Positions 1 to 13,500 of a DNA stretch of 64,000 bases are shown in pieces. The stretch lies in NCBI RefSeq assembly GCF_000699445.3, contig NC_067202.1:17641644-17705643 (forward strand), given 5' to 3'. A program made the position numbers and the translations under genes. The notes beneath the pieces were generated by a model. The model was not told the DNA's origin. It ran no database searches and saw only the letters and a list, made by a program, of their open reading frames with translations. How positions within the stretch are numbered: the stretch's first letter is position 1; the number at the start of each line of letters is the position of its first letter. Origin of the DNA: Schistosoma haematobium. Its lineage: Eukaryota > Platyhelminthes > Trematoda > Strigeidida > Schistosomatidae.

Positions 1-1417
1 TTTTTGGAAAGTATACACTGGGTTACTGAATTGCTTAAACATTAACCATATTTACAACTAATCGATCAATTGTGGAATAGTGAGCGGTATTATGTTCATA
101 TAGTTGTTTGTTGTTATTGAATCCTATCAATATCAGATTGTGGAACTTGGTGACGAGAGTTCGAATCTCAAAAAGAACAGGATTGTAGGTACATCTTGTT
201 AACAAATCCCAACTAACACGGAACTAAAGTTCAGAGCTTCCCACTAACTAATTCCAGATACCTGAAAGTAACTTCATTTTTAATATTGAAATCGTTACCA
301 TAAAATAGGATATTTAAAAACTGACCAGTTCAACTTTAAACATCCAATAACAAGCAAAAGAAATAAATATCTTCATACCATCTGATTTTGCATACTTGTT
401 AAATAATAGGATCCATAATTATCATTTGGGATAAGCCACTGTAAACAATTAAAAAGTCTGTATATCTCAATGACTGTGAATGCTGATATGATAACTATGT
501 GCCTGATGAGATCAGTCTATGGATAGTGAGATCTAAACCAGATTATATACAACTATGTCGTCTTTGGCTAATAGTTGAGAAACCCGACTTCTACATATTA
601 AGTCCTCCACTTGATTATGGCTTATACAGTGTACGTCTATCGGCAGTCGAACGCAAAGAAATTCATAATTGCATATCGAAAGACGCAAGAAAGCAGGAGA
701 AGCAGTTATTGAGTAAGTGTCAATAATGTACAGAAAAACAGGGGTATTTATGGTTATTAGTATTGGCTATTGCATAATTATAATTCAGCCAATTCGCAAA
801 TAGGGAAGTTATACAATCGTACAATGATAGTAAGGCATTCTGATATTTTAGGGGGTTCTGTCAGGTTGCAACTGGATTGAATCTCTTGGGCTTATTTAGA
901 GCCTTTGGAGGCTTCGACGCGCTTTTTTGAAGGCCGTTACAACACTACTAACTGAAAGTATCCGGGGTTTCTGCTTTCGACCATCACTGTCTCCTAAGAA
1001 TGGCATGTAAGTATTCCCAAGATCATTCAGCGCCTTTCCAGGCACAGCAAAAACGGTCGTTCTAAACGGACTAACATCCTGAAATCTCAGCTTTAATGAT
1101 TTGATCATTTTTTTAATTACCATCTCAAGTAATTCATTGTTGTGTGTTATTTTGTAAAAACAAGAAATGAATAAAAGGTGTATTTAATTTATAACAGTGT
1201 ATCATTACTCCTGAGATGCGATCATAACAATCATATCTTATCTCACTTTCATGGCTGTATGCTGTTCTTGCCTTAAGGTTAGAACCCTGGGCTACAAACC
1301 TGTAAACCTCAATTATTGAATATCATTTAATTTAATCGTTAAATTCATTGTTTCACTTTTGTATTGTCGATTAGTAAAGTACTTCTTTATTATGACTATT
1401 TTCTGCTTGTATAATAG
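1..1417. other. Intron (or upstream) sequence of the SCAPER gene, mostly old repeat
   Basis: No coding exon is recognisable here. Positions 100-260 resemble a very decayed tRNA-headed SINE, with a B-box-like GAGTTCGAATCTC near 150. Positions 600-1110 look like LTR-type sequence, described separately. The short open frames have no splice borders and no family resemblance. Confidence 0.4.
600..1110 (+). repeat. LTR-like remnant, family shared with 16605-16985 and 31327-31680
   Basis: The stretch around 725-930 shares an ordered set of short blocks with 16740-16950 and 31450-31660. The blocks are a run ending in GTATTTATRG (TATA-like), a TTGGCCA/TTCAGCCAAT block, and a GAGCCT/TTGGAGGCT block. 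This order suits a decayed solo LTR, but I cannot fix the ends or a target duplication, so the class is inferred. Confidence 0.3.
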
Positions 1418-1519
1418 ATTATGTCTGAAGTTCAATTGAAAAGTCATTTACACGGTAAACGTCATCAGAATGCAATTATGGAAGCTGCACAAAATCGTCC
1501 TGTTGGTAGATCTGAATTA
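1418..1519 (+). CDS. SCAPER: SCAPER exon A (end of C2H2 zinc finger)
   Basis: Acceptor TATAATAG, donor GTAAGT at 1520; 34 codons, phase 0 at both ends. It encodes [20 protein letters not shown] and more. The paired histidines of the SCAPER C2H2 finger are present; the two cysteines must be in the preceding exon, outside the window. Confidence 0.85.
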
Positions 1520-4500
1520 GTAAGTCTTATATACATGTATATATAATATTAGCTTATTGTTTTAAAGCAATATGTTCCAGCAACCATAATTCAGCGATAA
1601 TGCTATACTCTAAAAGGTTCGGATACAGCCGAGGAAAGTGACAGTTTACTCTCCTTCTCGAAATACTCTCATATGGTCACTTTCTTTTAACCTCTATCAG
1701 AAAATTCCTCCCCACTTAAGTGTTTATACGCAATTAAAACCATGAAAATTTGATGTTTGACACTTAGATCACCTTGTTGGATACTGGAAGCTCACCAAAG
1801 GAATCCGTTTACTCCCATTCCCAGTCAATGGAGAATATAGGCCGTACGATCCTGACATAACGAATGAAGTATAAACCTGTTTTGGTCACTAGTTACCATG
1901 AGACTGAATACAGTGGTCTTGAGTGCTGTTAGAGGTATGAGGGCGATTATCACTTCCCGGTTGCTCACACCGTGGAAGGGTACTTCTGGAGGTACCTGAA
2001 AAGGAAATCGGATTAGAGGTGGTCTTAGTGACCTAAGAACGTGACCTCAGTGCCCAAGGGACAACTGCTTGAGGTCGGTCACACACGATCTTTTTATGGG
2101 TAATTTTTGTGTTAGCTCCGTACTTGTTGAGACCTTACTGCCGGAGGCGAACATTCGTGAGATAAGGCAACGTGTGCATTTTTAAGGTCAACCTTTTCTA
2201 CCCCCAACCCTCCTTGTGGGAAGCCAGCATTGCTGTACAGTCGGCTTGGGTTTGCTGCTTTTATTCTTACCACTCTTCAACCGACCTGTCTGGCATGGTA
2301 AGACCTTGTAGAACGATTGTTCCAGCCAATATAGCTCGGTTGCTTCATCACGATAGGCAAGCCTGACCACCACGTCAAGGTAGCAACAAAGGTCGGGGGT
2401 GGCAACAACTTGTGAATTAACTACTTTAATGAATCCGGTGTCCATCTTGTTGTGCTAATGAGGTATGGCAACTTGGACCGATGCATATATGTGCCTGGTC
2501 CTACGTTGTACCTAACTGACTGACTGACAACCATGAGACTTCATCTCCTCATAGTTTTTTTTTAGATTGGACCTCTTGGTCAAAAGCCATTGGAGCACAC
2601 CGCCCCCTCTATATATATTTGTACATATATGACTTGGTGGTAAATCAAAAGAAATTTCCAGAAATTAACATTACAAGTGTTAGCATCATTCAATTGAATT
2701 TTACTATTACTAGAAAATGCTTTTAGTCATTTCCGTAATGATCTTGTCTAAAAAGGCTATTGACTTAATTAACTCATAACTTTTTCTATCTTTTAAATTT
2801 CCCTTAGGAAGCGTTCAATTTATCACATCTTGTTGATGCACCAAATGAATTACCACACTCTCAATATGATATACAACAGGAACGTTTAAAATTACGTAGA
2901 AAACGAGCGAGAAAATTAAGACAACGAATGAATCAAAGGTTAGTTTGATTAATATTTCTATTCATATGAACAAGAAATGTTAGCTATTTGGAGAATTAGA
3001 GTGATTCTGATTCCTTTCTTTTATTCCAACGTTTATAAAGCAATTAAGAGCTACTATGTAGTACTTGACATTGAATAACATATGTCTAATCTGAAACGAT
3101 TTACTTCAGAACCTATATATATATATATATATAGTTATATCATTTAATGTTTTCAATCACCAATTACTGTTATCTCCCAGATTCTAACTAGGCGCGTCTG
3201 TACTGGCCGACCAAGCTCAGGTTATTTGTCACTGACCTGATGGACTGGCATTATGTTGTTGTGTGTCTACGGTTAATCTTCGTCCTTAAATCTCCTGATA
3301 CAATTGAGAGTGTACTCTCCCCATTGAAAATACTTTTATGTGACTACATGTTTTTAGGCTCTGTTACAATTCTGATGTATTTCAAGAGAGTTTCTATAAG
3401 ACCGAATATTCGGTACTAATCTTGTTGGTAGATATACAGATTCTTCCTATAAAGGAGGTGATAGACTGTAACTGCAAACTAATAGTGTGAATGTGTTCCA
3501 AGATTTTGATGGAATGCCTGGTGTATTAACCCATTTCAGTCACCGGTTACTATGGGATCATATCTTTTGACATTGCTTCCTTACCTTGCAGATTAGACAT
3601 CTGATTCGAAGATTGAGGGATTATTTCCCTGTGAAAACAACCTACCTCAATTTGGTCTACCGAATAGTATTCCGACCCACACATAAATACAATGATTATA
3701 TTAAGTCTAGGCAATCCTCTGAGAATGCACATATTGCTGAAAGAGATCAATTGCTGTCATAAACATCAACGGAAAAATTCAAGCAACCAACACAAATGAA
3801 TTCATATTCTTCAATCATATCCCTATATTTGTATATATGTTAGTCGATGAAAGATTAGTGTTGATGACAGATCAGTACTAGTAAGATGGTCGTTGAAGAT
3901 AGTCGACTGGGAACCCTGGATCCAGGTTTCGTGCTACTGGATATTTGTCAACATAGTGTACCAGTAATTCTCCCTAGCAGATTTGATGTCGTGTTGACCA
4001 GCTTCACGACCAGAGATGTCGCCACAGAGCTATTCAAACTATAACTAACCCCCTACAAAACAGATATTCGTGTTGATTGCTTAACGTGTAGTAATCAATA
4101 TAATGTTTTGTTAGTCCTTAGTGCCGATTGAATCTTGTCCAGTCAAGCTGCAATGTGGTCACTAGTCTAAGTGTATCTACATCTCGTACATTATGTTAAG
4201 ATATAAGATGGAGGTTGACGGTAGTGAATAAGAAAATCTGAACGTAAATGTAAAACACTAATTTCTGTTAATGCAAAAGTCACTTTTTTAATAATCTAAA
4301 TTTATTGAATTAGACTCTGTACTTATTTCATACTTTCAATTTTTTTTAATAAAGAGGTTTGCAGTTTTTGAAAGAACTGGAAAGCAACAAGACACCAATT
4401 CTGGATTCATCCAACAAGTCACAGTGAGTAATTATTTTACAAGTCGATTTTCACCGTATATTATTTACTTAATCCTGTGTTACCCCTGGTTGGGCATATG

Positions 4501-7500
4501 CCTCAAATCATCAATCTTCAATCATATCTATTCAGCTCTTTGCTTTCTAATCATTCTCAAGTTGTATTCCGATTCTCAACCCAATATGTTCTTTGGCTCA
4601 CCTTTTTTTTCTTTTGTCGTAAGAATTTCAAGTTAGGTCTTGCCTCGTAATGCAATTTGATCATTTCCGTAGTGTATTATCCTATCTATCTCTATAATCG
4701 TTTCTTAATTTCTTCTTCAACTGAAAACTGGTTTGTTCTATGCCATAGTAGTTTATTGTTGATGGTCTCTAGTCAATGGCTTACCGTATTCTTTCTATTT
4801 GGCTTGTTGATGTGTAAATTGATGAATTTACATTAATATGACTACTTCAAACAAACATTGTGAATTCTACCATTAATATTATTAATAAAAGGGTGAACTC
4901 AAAGGTTCAATAAACTTTAGTATACAGCCCAGCATATTTGTATAACACACTACAAAGTCTGACTGAATATCAACAGTATGACCAATCTCAACTAAATATT
5001 TCACAATAAAGGAAGATATTTGTCTATCATCTCATCTTCTTTGACTATAAGAATTCATTTGTTTTTTCAGCTATTTAAGTATGTGTTGTGTTATATCCTA
5101 GTGAAGATTACATTACGAGTAACGTCTGAGACTTATTAATGGACTATTATTATTTATATATTCTCATGGTATAAATATTCGGTAACTAGATTATGTATAT
5201 CTATATTTCCCTTGTTATATGCTTTATTTTGACCTATAATTTATTATTGTACGATTTACGGTTCTTAAGTTATTCCCAGTTTATTGACTACTGCCTCCCA
5301 CGTTCACAGCCACTTTTTGGCTTTATTGTGTACAAATGTTATTTCTTATTTTATGGTGCGTTGCGGTCTGTTTGGTTGATATATAAACCAAGTATGTCTG
5401 AAATAAATGACTCGATTCGCATATCAGAAGCTGGTATTGGTGTTCTGGACTGAAGTGGATGGATTAGGCGGACATAGGACGAAGAAGGACGCTAGGCTGC
5501 TCATGCCGCTCGAACGTAATTGGTTTGACACAGTGCTGGAATTGTATAAGTCGTATTTTGATTGGTGGATAAATCACGTGATAAAAAGCCGGACATAAAG
5601 TCATAACATGTTGAGCTAGTCCCTACTTGAAAATCCTGATTACTCCTCTCTTTGTACATATTCTCGCACTTATATATAAATTGATTGATGTAATGAGATA
5701 TAATGTGACATAAACCTTGACTTCTTGATGATGAGGAGTTGGACTGTATAAATTATTCTATTGATAGCTAATCTAAGTCTTTGTTTTAACATGAGACTAT
5801 TTGAGTCAACCCTGTATGGTAAGGTAATATAGACCCATTTTTTGGATGCCTTCTCATCGCATTATCCAAATAAGTCAGTCAGTTACAAGGTAAGACCAGG
5901 AACATATATGCATTGGTCCAAGTTGCCATACCTCATTAGTACAACAAGATGAACACCGAATTCATAGAAGTAGTTACTTCTATGGCAGTAATATATAAAA
6001 GGAAGATTGTATATAAGGATATAGTGCAGGAAGAAAGAACGAGTTGGTAGAAACATATGAAGCGATTTTAATTTCATAGTTTAGAGGAAGACAGTGAGTG
6101 TATATATCTAAGCCATTGTGATCGATTGTGAGCCATGTCACCCACAGTCTCCAACCATTGATTACGATTGTCACGCGGAACCCAACCAAGTAATCTGCAT
6201 CTACCAAAATGGCTAAGACTAGAAGTTAGTGACTTCAATGACTGATGTCACATTTTTGGTCCGGCCACCCCTAACTTTATTCCAATCATCCATAACACTA
6301 GTCAGTATTGCGCGTCGTGGTAATCGGTGTTCAGGCATATGTAACACATGGCCCAACCATCTTAGTCGATGAAGATTCACAACCTCATCAACTGATTTAC
6401 CACTATTATTCCCTAATACCCTATGTCTAACCTCACTATTACTTACCCGGTGATCCCAGCAGATGTGAGCAATATTTCTAAGATATCTGTGTTCAAATAC
6501 TAGTAGCTTACGAATATCTTCTACTCTTAATGGCCACATTTCGCAGCTGTAAAGTAAAACAGAACGAACTGCTGTCAATTTCTGCATTCTTATTGTTAAT
6601 GCAGCTTACTATATTTAAACATAAGAATATTGATACCAAAAGGTTACCAAAATCCATGTACGTTATACGGTAAGAAAAATAAGATTGGGAAAAGATAAAG
6701 GAAGAAAGGTGAGTATAATGTAAAAAAAAAAACGAGAGTGTAAACAAATAGTGATAGAAGCAGTTTAGTTAAGGGAAACTCCATTCAGGAAGGATTTTTT
6801 TCAGCTCAAAGAGTTCTTGTCAATTATATACAGAAAGTTTGTGAGAATAGAAATGAGCATATATATGTATGTTTGTTGCATTTGTAGCTATTACTTTCAT
6901 ACAATCTTCGTGTTTCATTACCATGAGGACTTAGAAAGGTCCTTGAAGGTTCTTTTATTCTAAGCTTACTGGGTAGAAAACATTTAAACTAAAAGTTGAT
7001 TATATTGGAGTGTGACAATTGTAGAGTATTTCTCATGGATAACTGACATCAATAAATATGTTGAAAAGGTTAACAATGAAAAAAAAATATCACAATTTAA
7101 TTGACCCAACGAAACGTGTATAACTATTAGGTCAAAGCTTACTCCCGAGAAGGTCGTCTTTGATCGACCTCAAACAGTGAGACTATCATTTGTGGATGAT
7201 CTTTAAGTGACTCTAAAGTGACTTTGGGAAACCTCACCTACATACTAAAATCAAAAGAGGGTTATAGATTACTGTGAGGGATTAGGATTTAAAGTTAGAC
7301 GTTATGATTAGGAATTTGGAGTTAATGTTATCATCACGAACTGACATAATCTATTATGCCAAAATGCTATTTAGCCGTATAAATAAATGAACTTCGTGCC
7401 AACAACCAAGACTTATTATCTTAATATTTGATTAGTTTGTCCAAGAATTATAATCTCGCCGAAATATTGTTCCATAGTTTGAGTAACCTGCTCATACATC

Positions 7501-10500
7501 ATGAGAGTTATCATCTCAATCTGAATCAAATTTTTATCACTTTATTGTTATGAAGAGAATGTTATAGCCCCCAAATGCCCTGGTACGGCCAAGAGTTGGG
7601 AGAGTCCGTTCTCCCTCTCGAAATGTTCTCACATGGCCACGTGCATGAAAGCATTGCCAGGGCAGTCCTACTCACTGCCTTCTCGCGGCAATATTGTTGT
7701 TTACGAAATTGAGAGGACTAAAAGTGAATGACCGGTACTTTAACTGGCTTGGTAGACACGGAGAGTCCACCTAGGGGAGTTGGAAAACCCTCATTCTAAA
7801 CCAATGGTGCATATGGGCTCCATGATCCTGAAGGAACAAATGGTGTATGAACCTATTGTTGGTCATCGGCTATCATGGAACTGCATCTCCTAACGTTGCT
7901 CCATTGCCTTGTAGATTAAACCTTTAGATCAAAGGCTCTGAGTGTGGTCCCCTAAGAAAACCACCTGCTTTGGTTTGGGCACCCGAGCAGTATCTTAGCC
8001 CTCACACAAATCGAATATTTATATGGCGCATATCTATTTGATGCCTTCTTGTACAGATTTTTATGTTTTTAAATCAAATAAAAATAACTCCTTCTATTAT
8101 ATTCATTAATTCTATACATTTACACTATTTAGTTTAATTAAATTAATCAAAAATGCTCGTCGTTTTCTCAATCTTCCTGATTCTGGTCCATGGGTAATTA
8201 CACGAGTTCAAGCTATGGAAAAATGTTTAAATAGTTTATTACGATGTATTTCTAATGATCAATCAAAAGTGAGTTTATTCATCGACTCTTCTCATTATTC
8301 ATAACTTTGTTCAATTCTAATAAAACGTTTTTTTTTCTTCTTAATTTTCTATATTCTCAAATATACAATTTGTAATTGATATTAAATAATTGAAGATAGT
8401 TGATAGGGGGTACCTTGTGAATTCCCTGTTGAGTTTGACTGCAGGTTATTTATTTTCACGATCTCAGACCTTACTAATCACAACTGATCTCCTGTCGAAT
8501 TGAGAGATTTATGTTGATTAACCAATGAGCAGTAATATTTTTCTAACTTACTATATCGACCAAATTCTATCGATAAAGTTTCAATATTATTTATTTATTA
8601 TTTATTTTATTTCAACGCATAGATATTGGTACAAAGAGGCACCAAATACATATGCGCCGCACAAATCTCATTCGATATGTGTGAAGGCTGTGATACTGCC
8701 CGGGTGATTAAACCGAAGCAGGTGGTTTTCTTAGTGTCCTCACCCCGAGCCTTCGACCTGAAGGTCTGATCCACAAGGCAGTGGAGCATCGTAAGAAGAT
8801 GCAGTCCCATGGTAGTCGGTGGCCAACAATTGGTTCATACGTCATTTGTTCCCTCAGGATACTGGAGCCCATGCGCACCATTGGTTTGGAATCCAGTTAA
8901 GGCGCCGGACATTCGCTTTTCGTCCTCTCATTTTCGTAAACAACACCCCTGCCACGAGAAGGCAGTGAGTAGGACTTCCCCTGCAGAGGCTATATACGCG
9001 TGGCCATGTGAGAGCATTTCGAGAGGTAGAGCGGACTCTCCCCACTCTCGGCCGTACCAGGGCATTTGGGGGCCAATATACTCACTAATCTAAATCATTA
9101 TACATTTTGCTAAGATGTTAGATAGTTGCTCATAGTTTGTTTGAATCTCTGAATCTTGCTGTACTGATATAGTATGTCGATTTGAACTGATGTACATGTT
9201 TTTCAGGTTCTACATTGCTTATTAGGTGTGGCTGTTACACAGTGCACCTAACCATATGTACTCATTTTATTTTTTTTCACAGACTCATTCCATTTTACCA
9301 GATAATGAAAATCAAAGTCAGTCAGTTAATTTAGCAGATCGACAAATTTGTCTCGCTAATGGTTTGTTATCAATTCTGGTGAATTTCATTGGTTTAATTC
9401 GAGAACAGAAGCCTAGTTCAAAACAGTTAGTCCCGGAGAAGTAAGTCGTTATCTCCACTGGTATAATTAGGTGAATAAATGTATATAACTCGTTTATCGT
9501 GTATGGGTTTATATTTCCAGCTTTAAGATATTTATTTATGTGAACACAAACATTGGTGTAAGGAGGTTTCAAATAGGTATGCGCCACACTTCATCATTTG
9601 GTGTGAGGGCTGAAATACTGCCCCGAGTTCCCAAACCGGAGTAGGTGGTTTTCTTAGGTAGCCACACACTCTAATCCACGAGGCAGTGGAGCAACGTTAG
9701 GAGATGCAGTTCCATGGTAGCCGGTGACCAACAATAGGTTCATACACCATTTATTCCTTCAGGATACTGGAGCCCATATGTACCATTGGTTCGGACTCAG
9801 GGTTTTCCAACTCCCCTAGGTGGATGCTCCGTAGCCATTGACCGGGTTTAAGCCCAAACCAGGCATTGAGTTTTCGTCCTTTCAATTTCGTGAAGAACAC
9901 TCCTGCGGTGAGTAGGATTTCCGTGTCAGTGACTATATACGCGTGGCCTTGTGACAGCATTTGGAGATGGAGGGCGGACTGTGAAATCATAGTCTTTGAA
10001 TTCTAAAGGCATCCGGATAGGCTGCGAGATTCTGATCATAGGTGTCTTCGAAACATTACCCGAATATTGTAAAACAATTGAGTGAACAATTTTGAAATTA
10101 GATATGGGAATATATGTAATAATAGTCCATAAATAGTTCCTATAAAATTCACTTCGTATTGTTTACTTGAATCTTCCTATTGATGTTTAGGACTGTAATT
10201 GATCAGTCTCTTATTGGCATATGTGCATACTGTGCGTATTGCCTTAATTCATCCTGTTTAGGACTCATTAGCTAGATGTACCTGCATCTCAGAATTGCTG
10301 TTCACTCTGGGACTCCAACACAATATCGTTCGCTTCAAACGCTATTGCATTATCCTCTTAGCTACTGAGTCCCCAATAGGATGAAATGTGCATCAAACTG
10401 GTTTCCACTGCTATCTATTATCCATATTTGCTTATAATGCTTATGAATTAATGCAATATCGAAGCAATGCGTACAGTATGCACATATCCCAATAAGAGAT

Positions 10501-13500
10501 TGATCAATTGGTGCCCTTAACAACAATGGGAAGATTCAAATAAACATTACCAAGTGAATTGAAATATAATGACGATGTATGTTCATTTGTATCAAGTTCA
10601 TATCTTTTTCATTTTATCATCATTTCGTCTATTTGCTTTACTTCACTTTTCTTTTCTTTTTTTACATTTTCTATTCAAATAGAACATATAGAATAGCATG
10701 TTGTCTACTTCATACAATGTGCACTTCAAATATTGCTGCTTCTATTTATATGTTATTATCAAATAATGTTTCAATACTTGTTGATTGTTTAGTGATACAA
10801 TTTACCGTAAGATTATATTAAATACTTTGTTTGTTTTTGTTTTCATTAACACATATATATATGTACTGATTGATCGATGAAATATGCTTTTCACATACGA
10901 GAACGAAGATCCTGGATTCAGGTCCTGTATACGAGAACATGAGTGAGCCACTATTAAGGAGTCCTATACTAGGATAAAATGGTCGTTCAGTTCTTCCAGT
11001 TTGCTAGGTTTGAAGCTATCACGAGTTCGCTTACTCGGCGAACGAGAATAAGACTCGATGACCAAAGACCAGTAAGCTAGCTATTGATGCGTCCCAGCTC
11101 CGCTAACTAGAGGGAGAAGTCCAAGCTTGGAATGGCGAAGTATATTCTGCAAACAGCCAGAAACGAGCGATAACAACAAGCACAATTCAGAACGTATATA
11201 TATATATACAGTGCGAAACCGTCCTTGGGGGGAGTTACCAAATAGCATACTAAAAGACGCGATGGACCAATAGCATTTAAGATATTTCCCAGTGGGAAAT
11301 ACGACATGAAGGTGAGAATAGCGCCTTTGGCGCGAAAACAAAGAAATTCAAACTTTCTAAATAAATTACAAAATTAAGTCCTTTCCCAAGTGAGTTCTGG
11401 GGATCTAACGTCCCCAACACAAGGTTTTCAGTGGTGATCTGACTCAAAGGTTAAGAAAGATAGTACGGAAAACCTTTAATGAAACCAGACTGAATACCGT
11501 GTTTTACAACTGACCTATAACTAGAACGATTAGTGAAGGTAGACTATCTGAATTTGCCACATCCATGTATATTTGCTAATTTAGCTGCTCCTGTGGAGCA
11601 ATTTATATAACGCGTTCAAAGCATTTTGTTAGTTCTTTTCATATATTATGCAACATAGTCCTCTTCCTATTACTCAAGATCATTTACGTAACTTGCCTAC
11701 TCAATGAGTATTATTTCATCGTTGTAAATCATAACTATGTGTATGTGTTATCAGTATGAGGATTTGTGAAGATTGTTGTGTTTTCACAGTTGAATTCACG
11801 AGTCAGTCTAAGCTAGACCACTATTGAAAACTTGTAAGCAATGGACAGCCATTTCGTTTTAGTATGGGATTCCTCAGTAGTACACATTCACGATCCCGTA
11901 TATGGGATTCGAATTCAGGATTTTCGGTCTCGCGCTCGAAAACTTAGCCTCTGGAGTGTAGAGTCATGATGAAAAATCAATTGATCAATGTGTACTAATA
12001 TCTTAATTGTTTGTTTTGTAAATGAAATAATTAATGTGACATGTTAATTGTACTGTTACTTAATGTGAATTATCTATATTTATTGGTATGGTTCCTTCTC
12101 CTAATGAGAGGTTTCTTGATGTTTACCTGTGTGTATCTCGTGTTTTTTTCCTTATCATTTGATATGTTGTATCACATTGTTATGATAATGTTGAAAAAGG
12201 ATTATGTTTCGTAAACAATGTACGAATATGTTTGCTACAGTTACTTAAATCGTTATCTTATCAATCTTATGAGAAATTGCTGGATTACTAGTTAAATCAA
12301 TTAAGTTTTGAATAATCGATATCTGTTTGAGATTATTAGCCTAAGATAGAGTTCGATGGAAACTTCTGATGGGAGCGGTCTATGCACCTCTACGAGAGGT
12401 AACAGGTGTAAGTAAGTAAATAAGTTCGAAACTACACTTTGTATATTTCAGTTTGAGAAGTTAATTAGTTAGTCGTATAGTATTATCTATCCTCAAATTG
12501 AGTAGATCAACGTTATATTTAACTTTGATAAAGTACCGTTATCTCAGCCGCCAAATGCCCTGGTACGGCCAAGAGTGAGAAGAGTCAGCTCTCCCTCTCG
12601 AAATGCTCTCACATAACCAAGTACATACAACCACTACCAGGAAAGTCCTACTTAAGCGACCAGACAGTTGTTTACGAAATTGAGAGGACGAAAATCGGAT
12701 GTTCGACGCTACAACCGGGTTGATGGATATGAAGGATCCATCTACGGAAGTTAAAAAACCCTCATTCCAAACCAATGGTACATATCGGCTCCATAATCCA
12801 GGGGGAACAAATGGTGTATGAATCGATTATTGGTCACCGGCTACCATGGGACTGCATAACCGTTATCACAACAATTTCATGCACTTGATGAAATCCAAAT
12901 AAAACAAAACGCATATCGTAGATCACGTATTTTTCTTAGAATCAATGTAATCTGAACAGGATTATAAATAATATTCGAGTATTTATACAAGTTATTGATG
13001 ACTGTAACAGAAAGACATTGATTTCATTCCTAGAGATATTTCCAATGATCACATTTAACTGAATACAATGTCGTTTAGAAAATGTAAATGTGGTTTAAAT
13101 CCTGATGGTTTCAGAAAAGATCTATCAATATACGTTGATTTTGATTAATTTGAATTATCATGGGAAATAAGCCGTCTCAATTTCAGTAGAATGTTTTTGG
13201 GAATGTGAATAATACTGATACCTTTCAAGAGTTGAGATCATGAGTGAATTGGAACTAGACTACCATGGAAAACCTGGAAGCACTGGACAGCCGTTTCGTC
13301 CTATTGTGGGACTCCTCCATGGGAGTGCGCATTCATGTTCCCGCCTCGCGAGATTCGAACCCAGCACCTATCAGTCTCGCACACGACCGCCTAACCACTA
13401 GACCACTGAACCAGTGGGCATCCAACTGTGGTAATGTCTAACTTGCATGCCGGCTCAGTGGTCTAGTGGTTAAGCTCCTGGTACGAGACTAATAGGTCCT

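Noticed and set aside
499..726. 75-codon plus-strand open frame as a gene
   Set aside because: It lies in an LTR-like repeat area, has no splice borders that continue it, and no family resemblance.
7567..7640. A hammerhead or HDV-like ribozyme at the 5' end of the 0.5-kb repeat
   Set aside because: There is a conserved GGGAGAG/CTCTCCC hairpin followed by CTCGAAATG, but no CTGANGA motif and no double pseudoknot that I could draw, so I do not claim a ribozyme.
11081..11341. Two overlapping minus-strand frames of 86 and 66 codons
   Set aside because: No motif, no splice context, inside a SCAPER intron; treated as chance.
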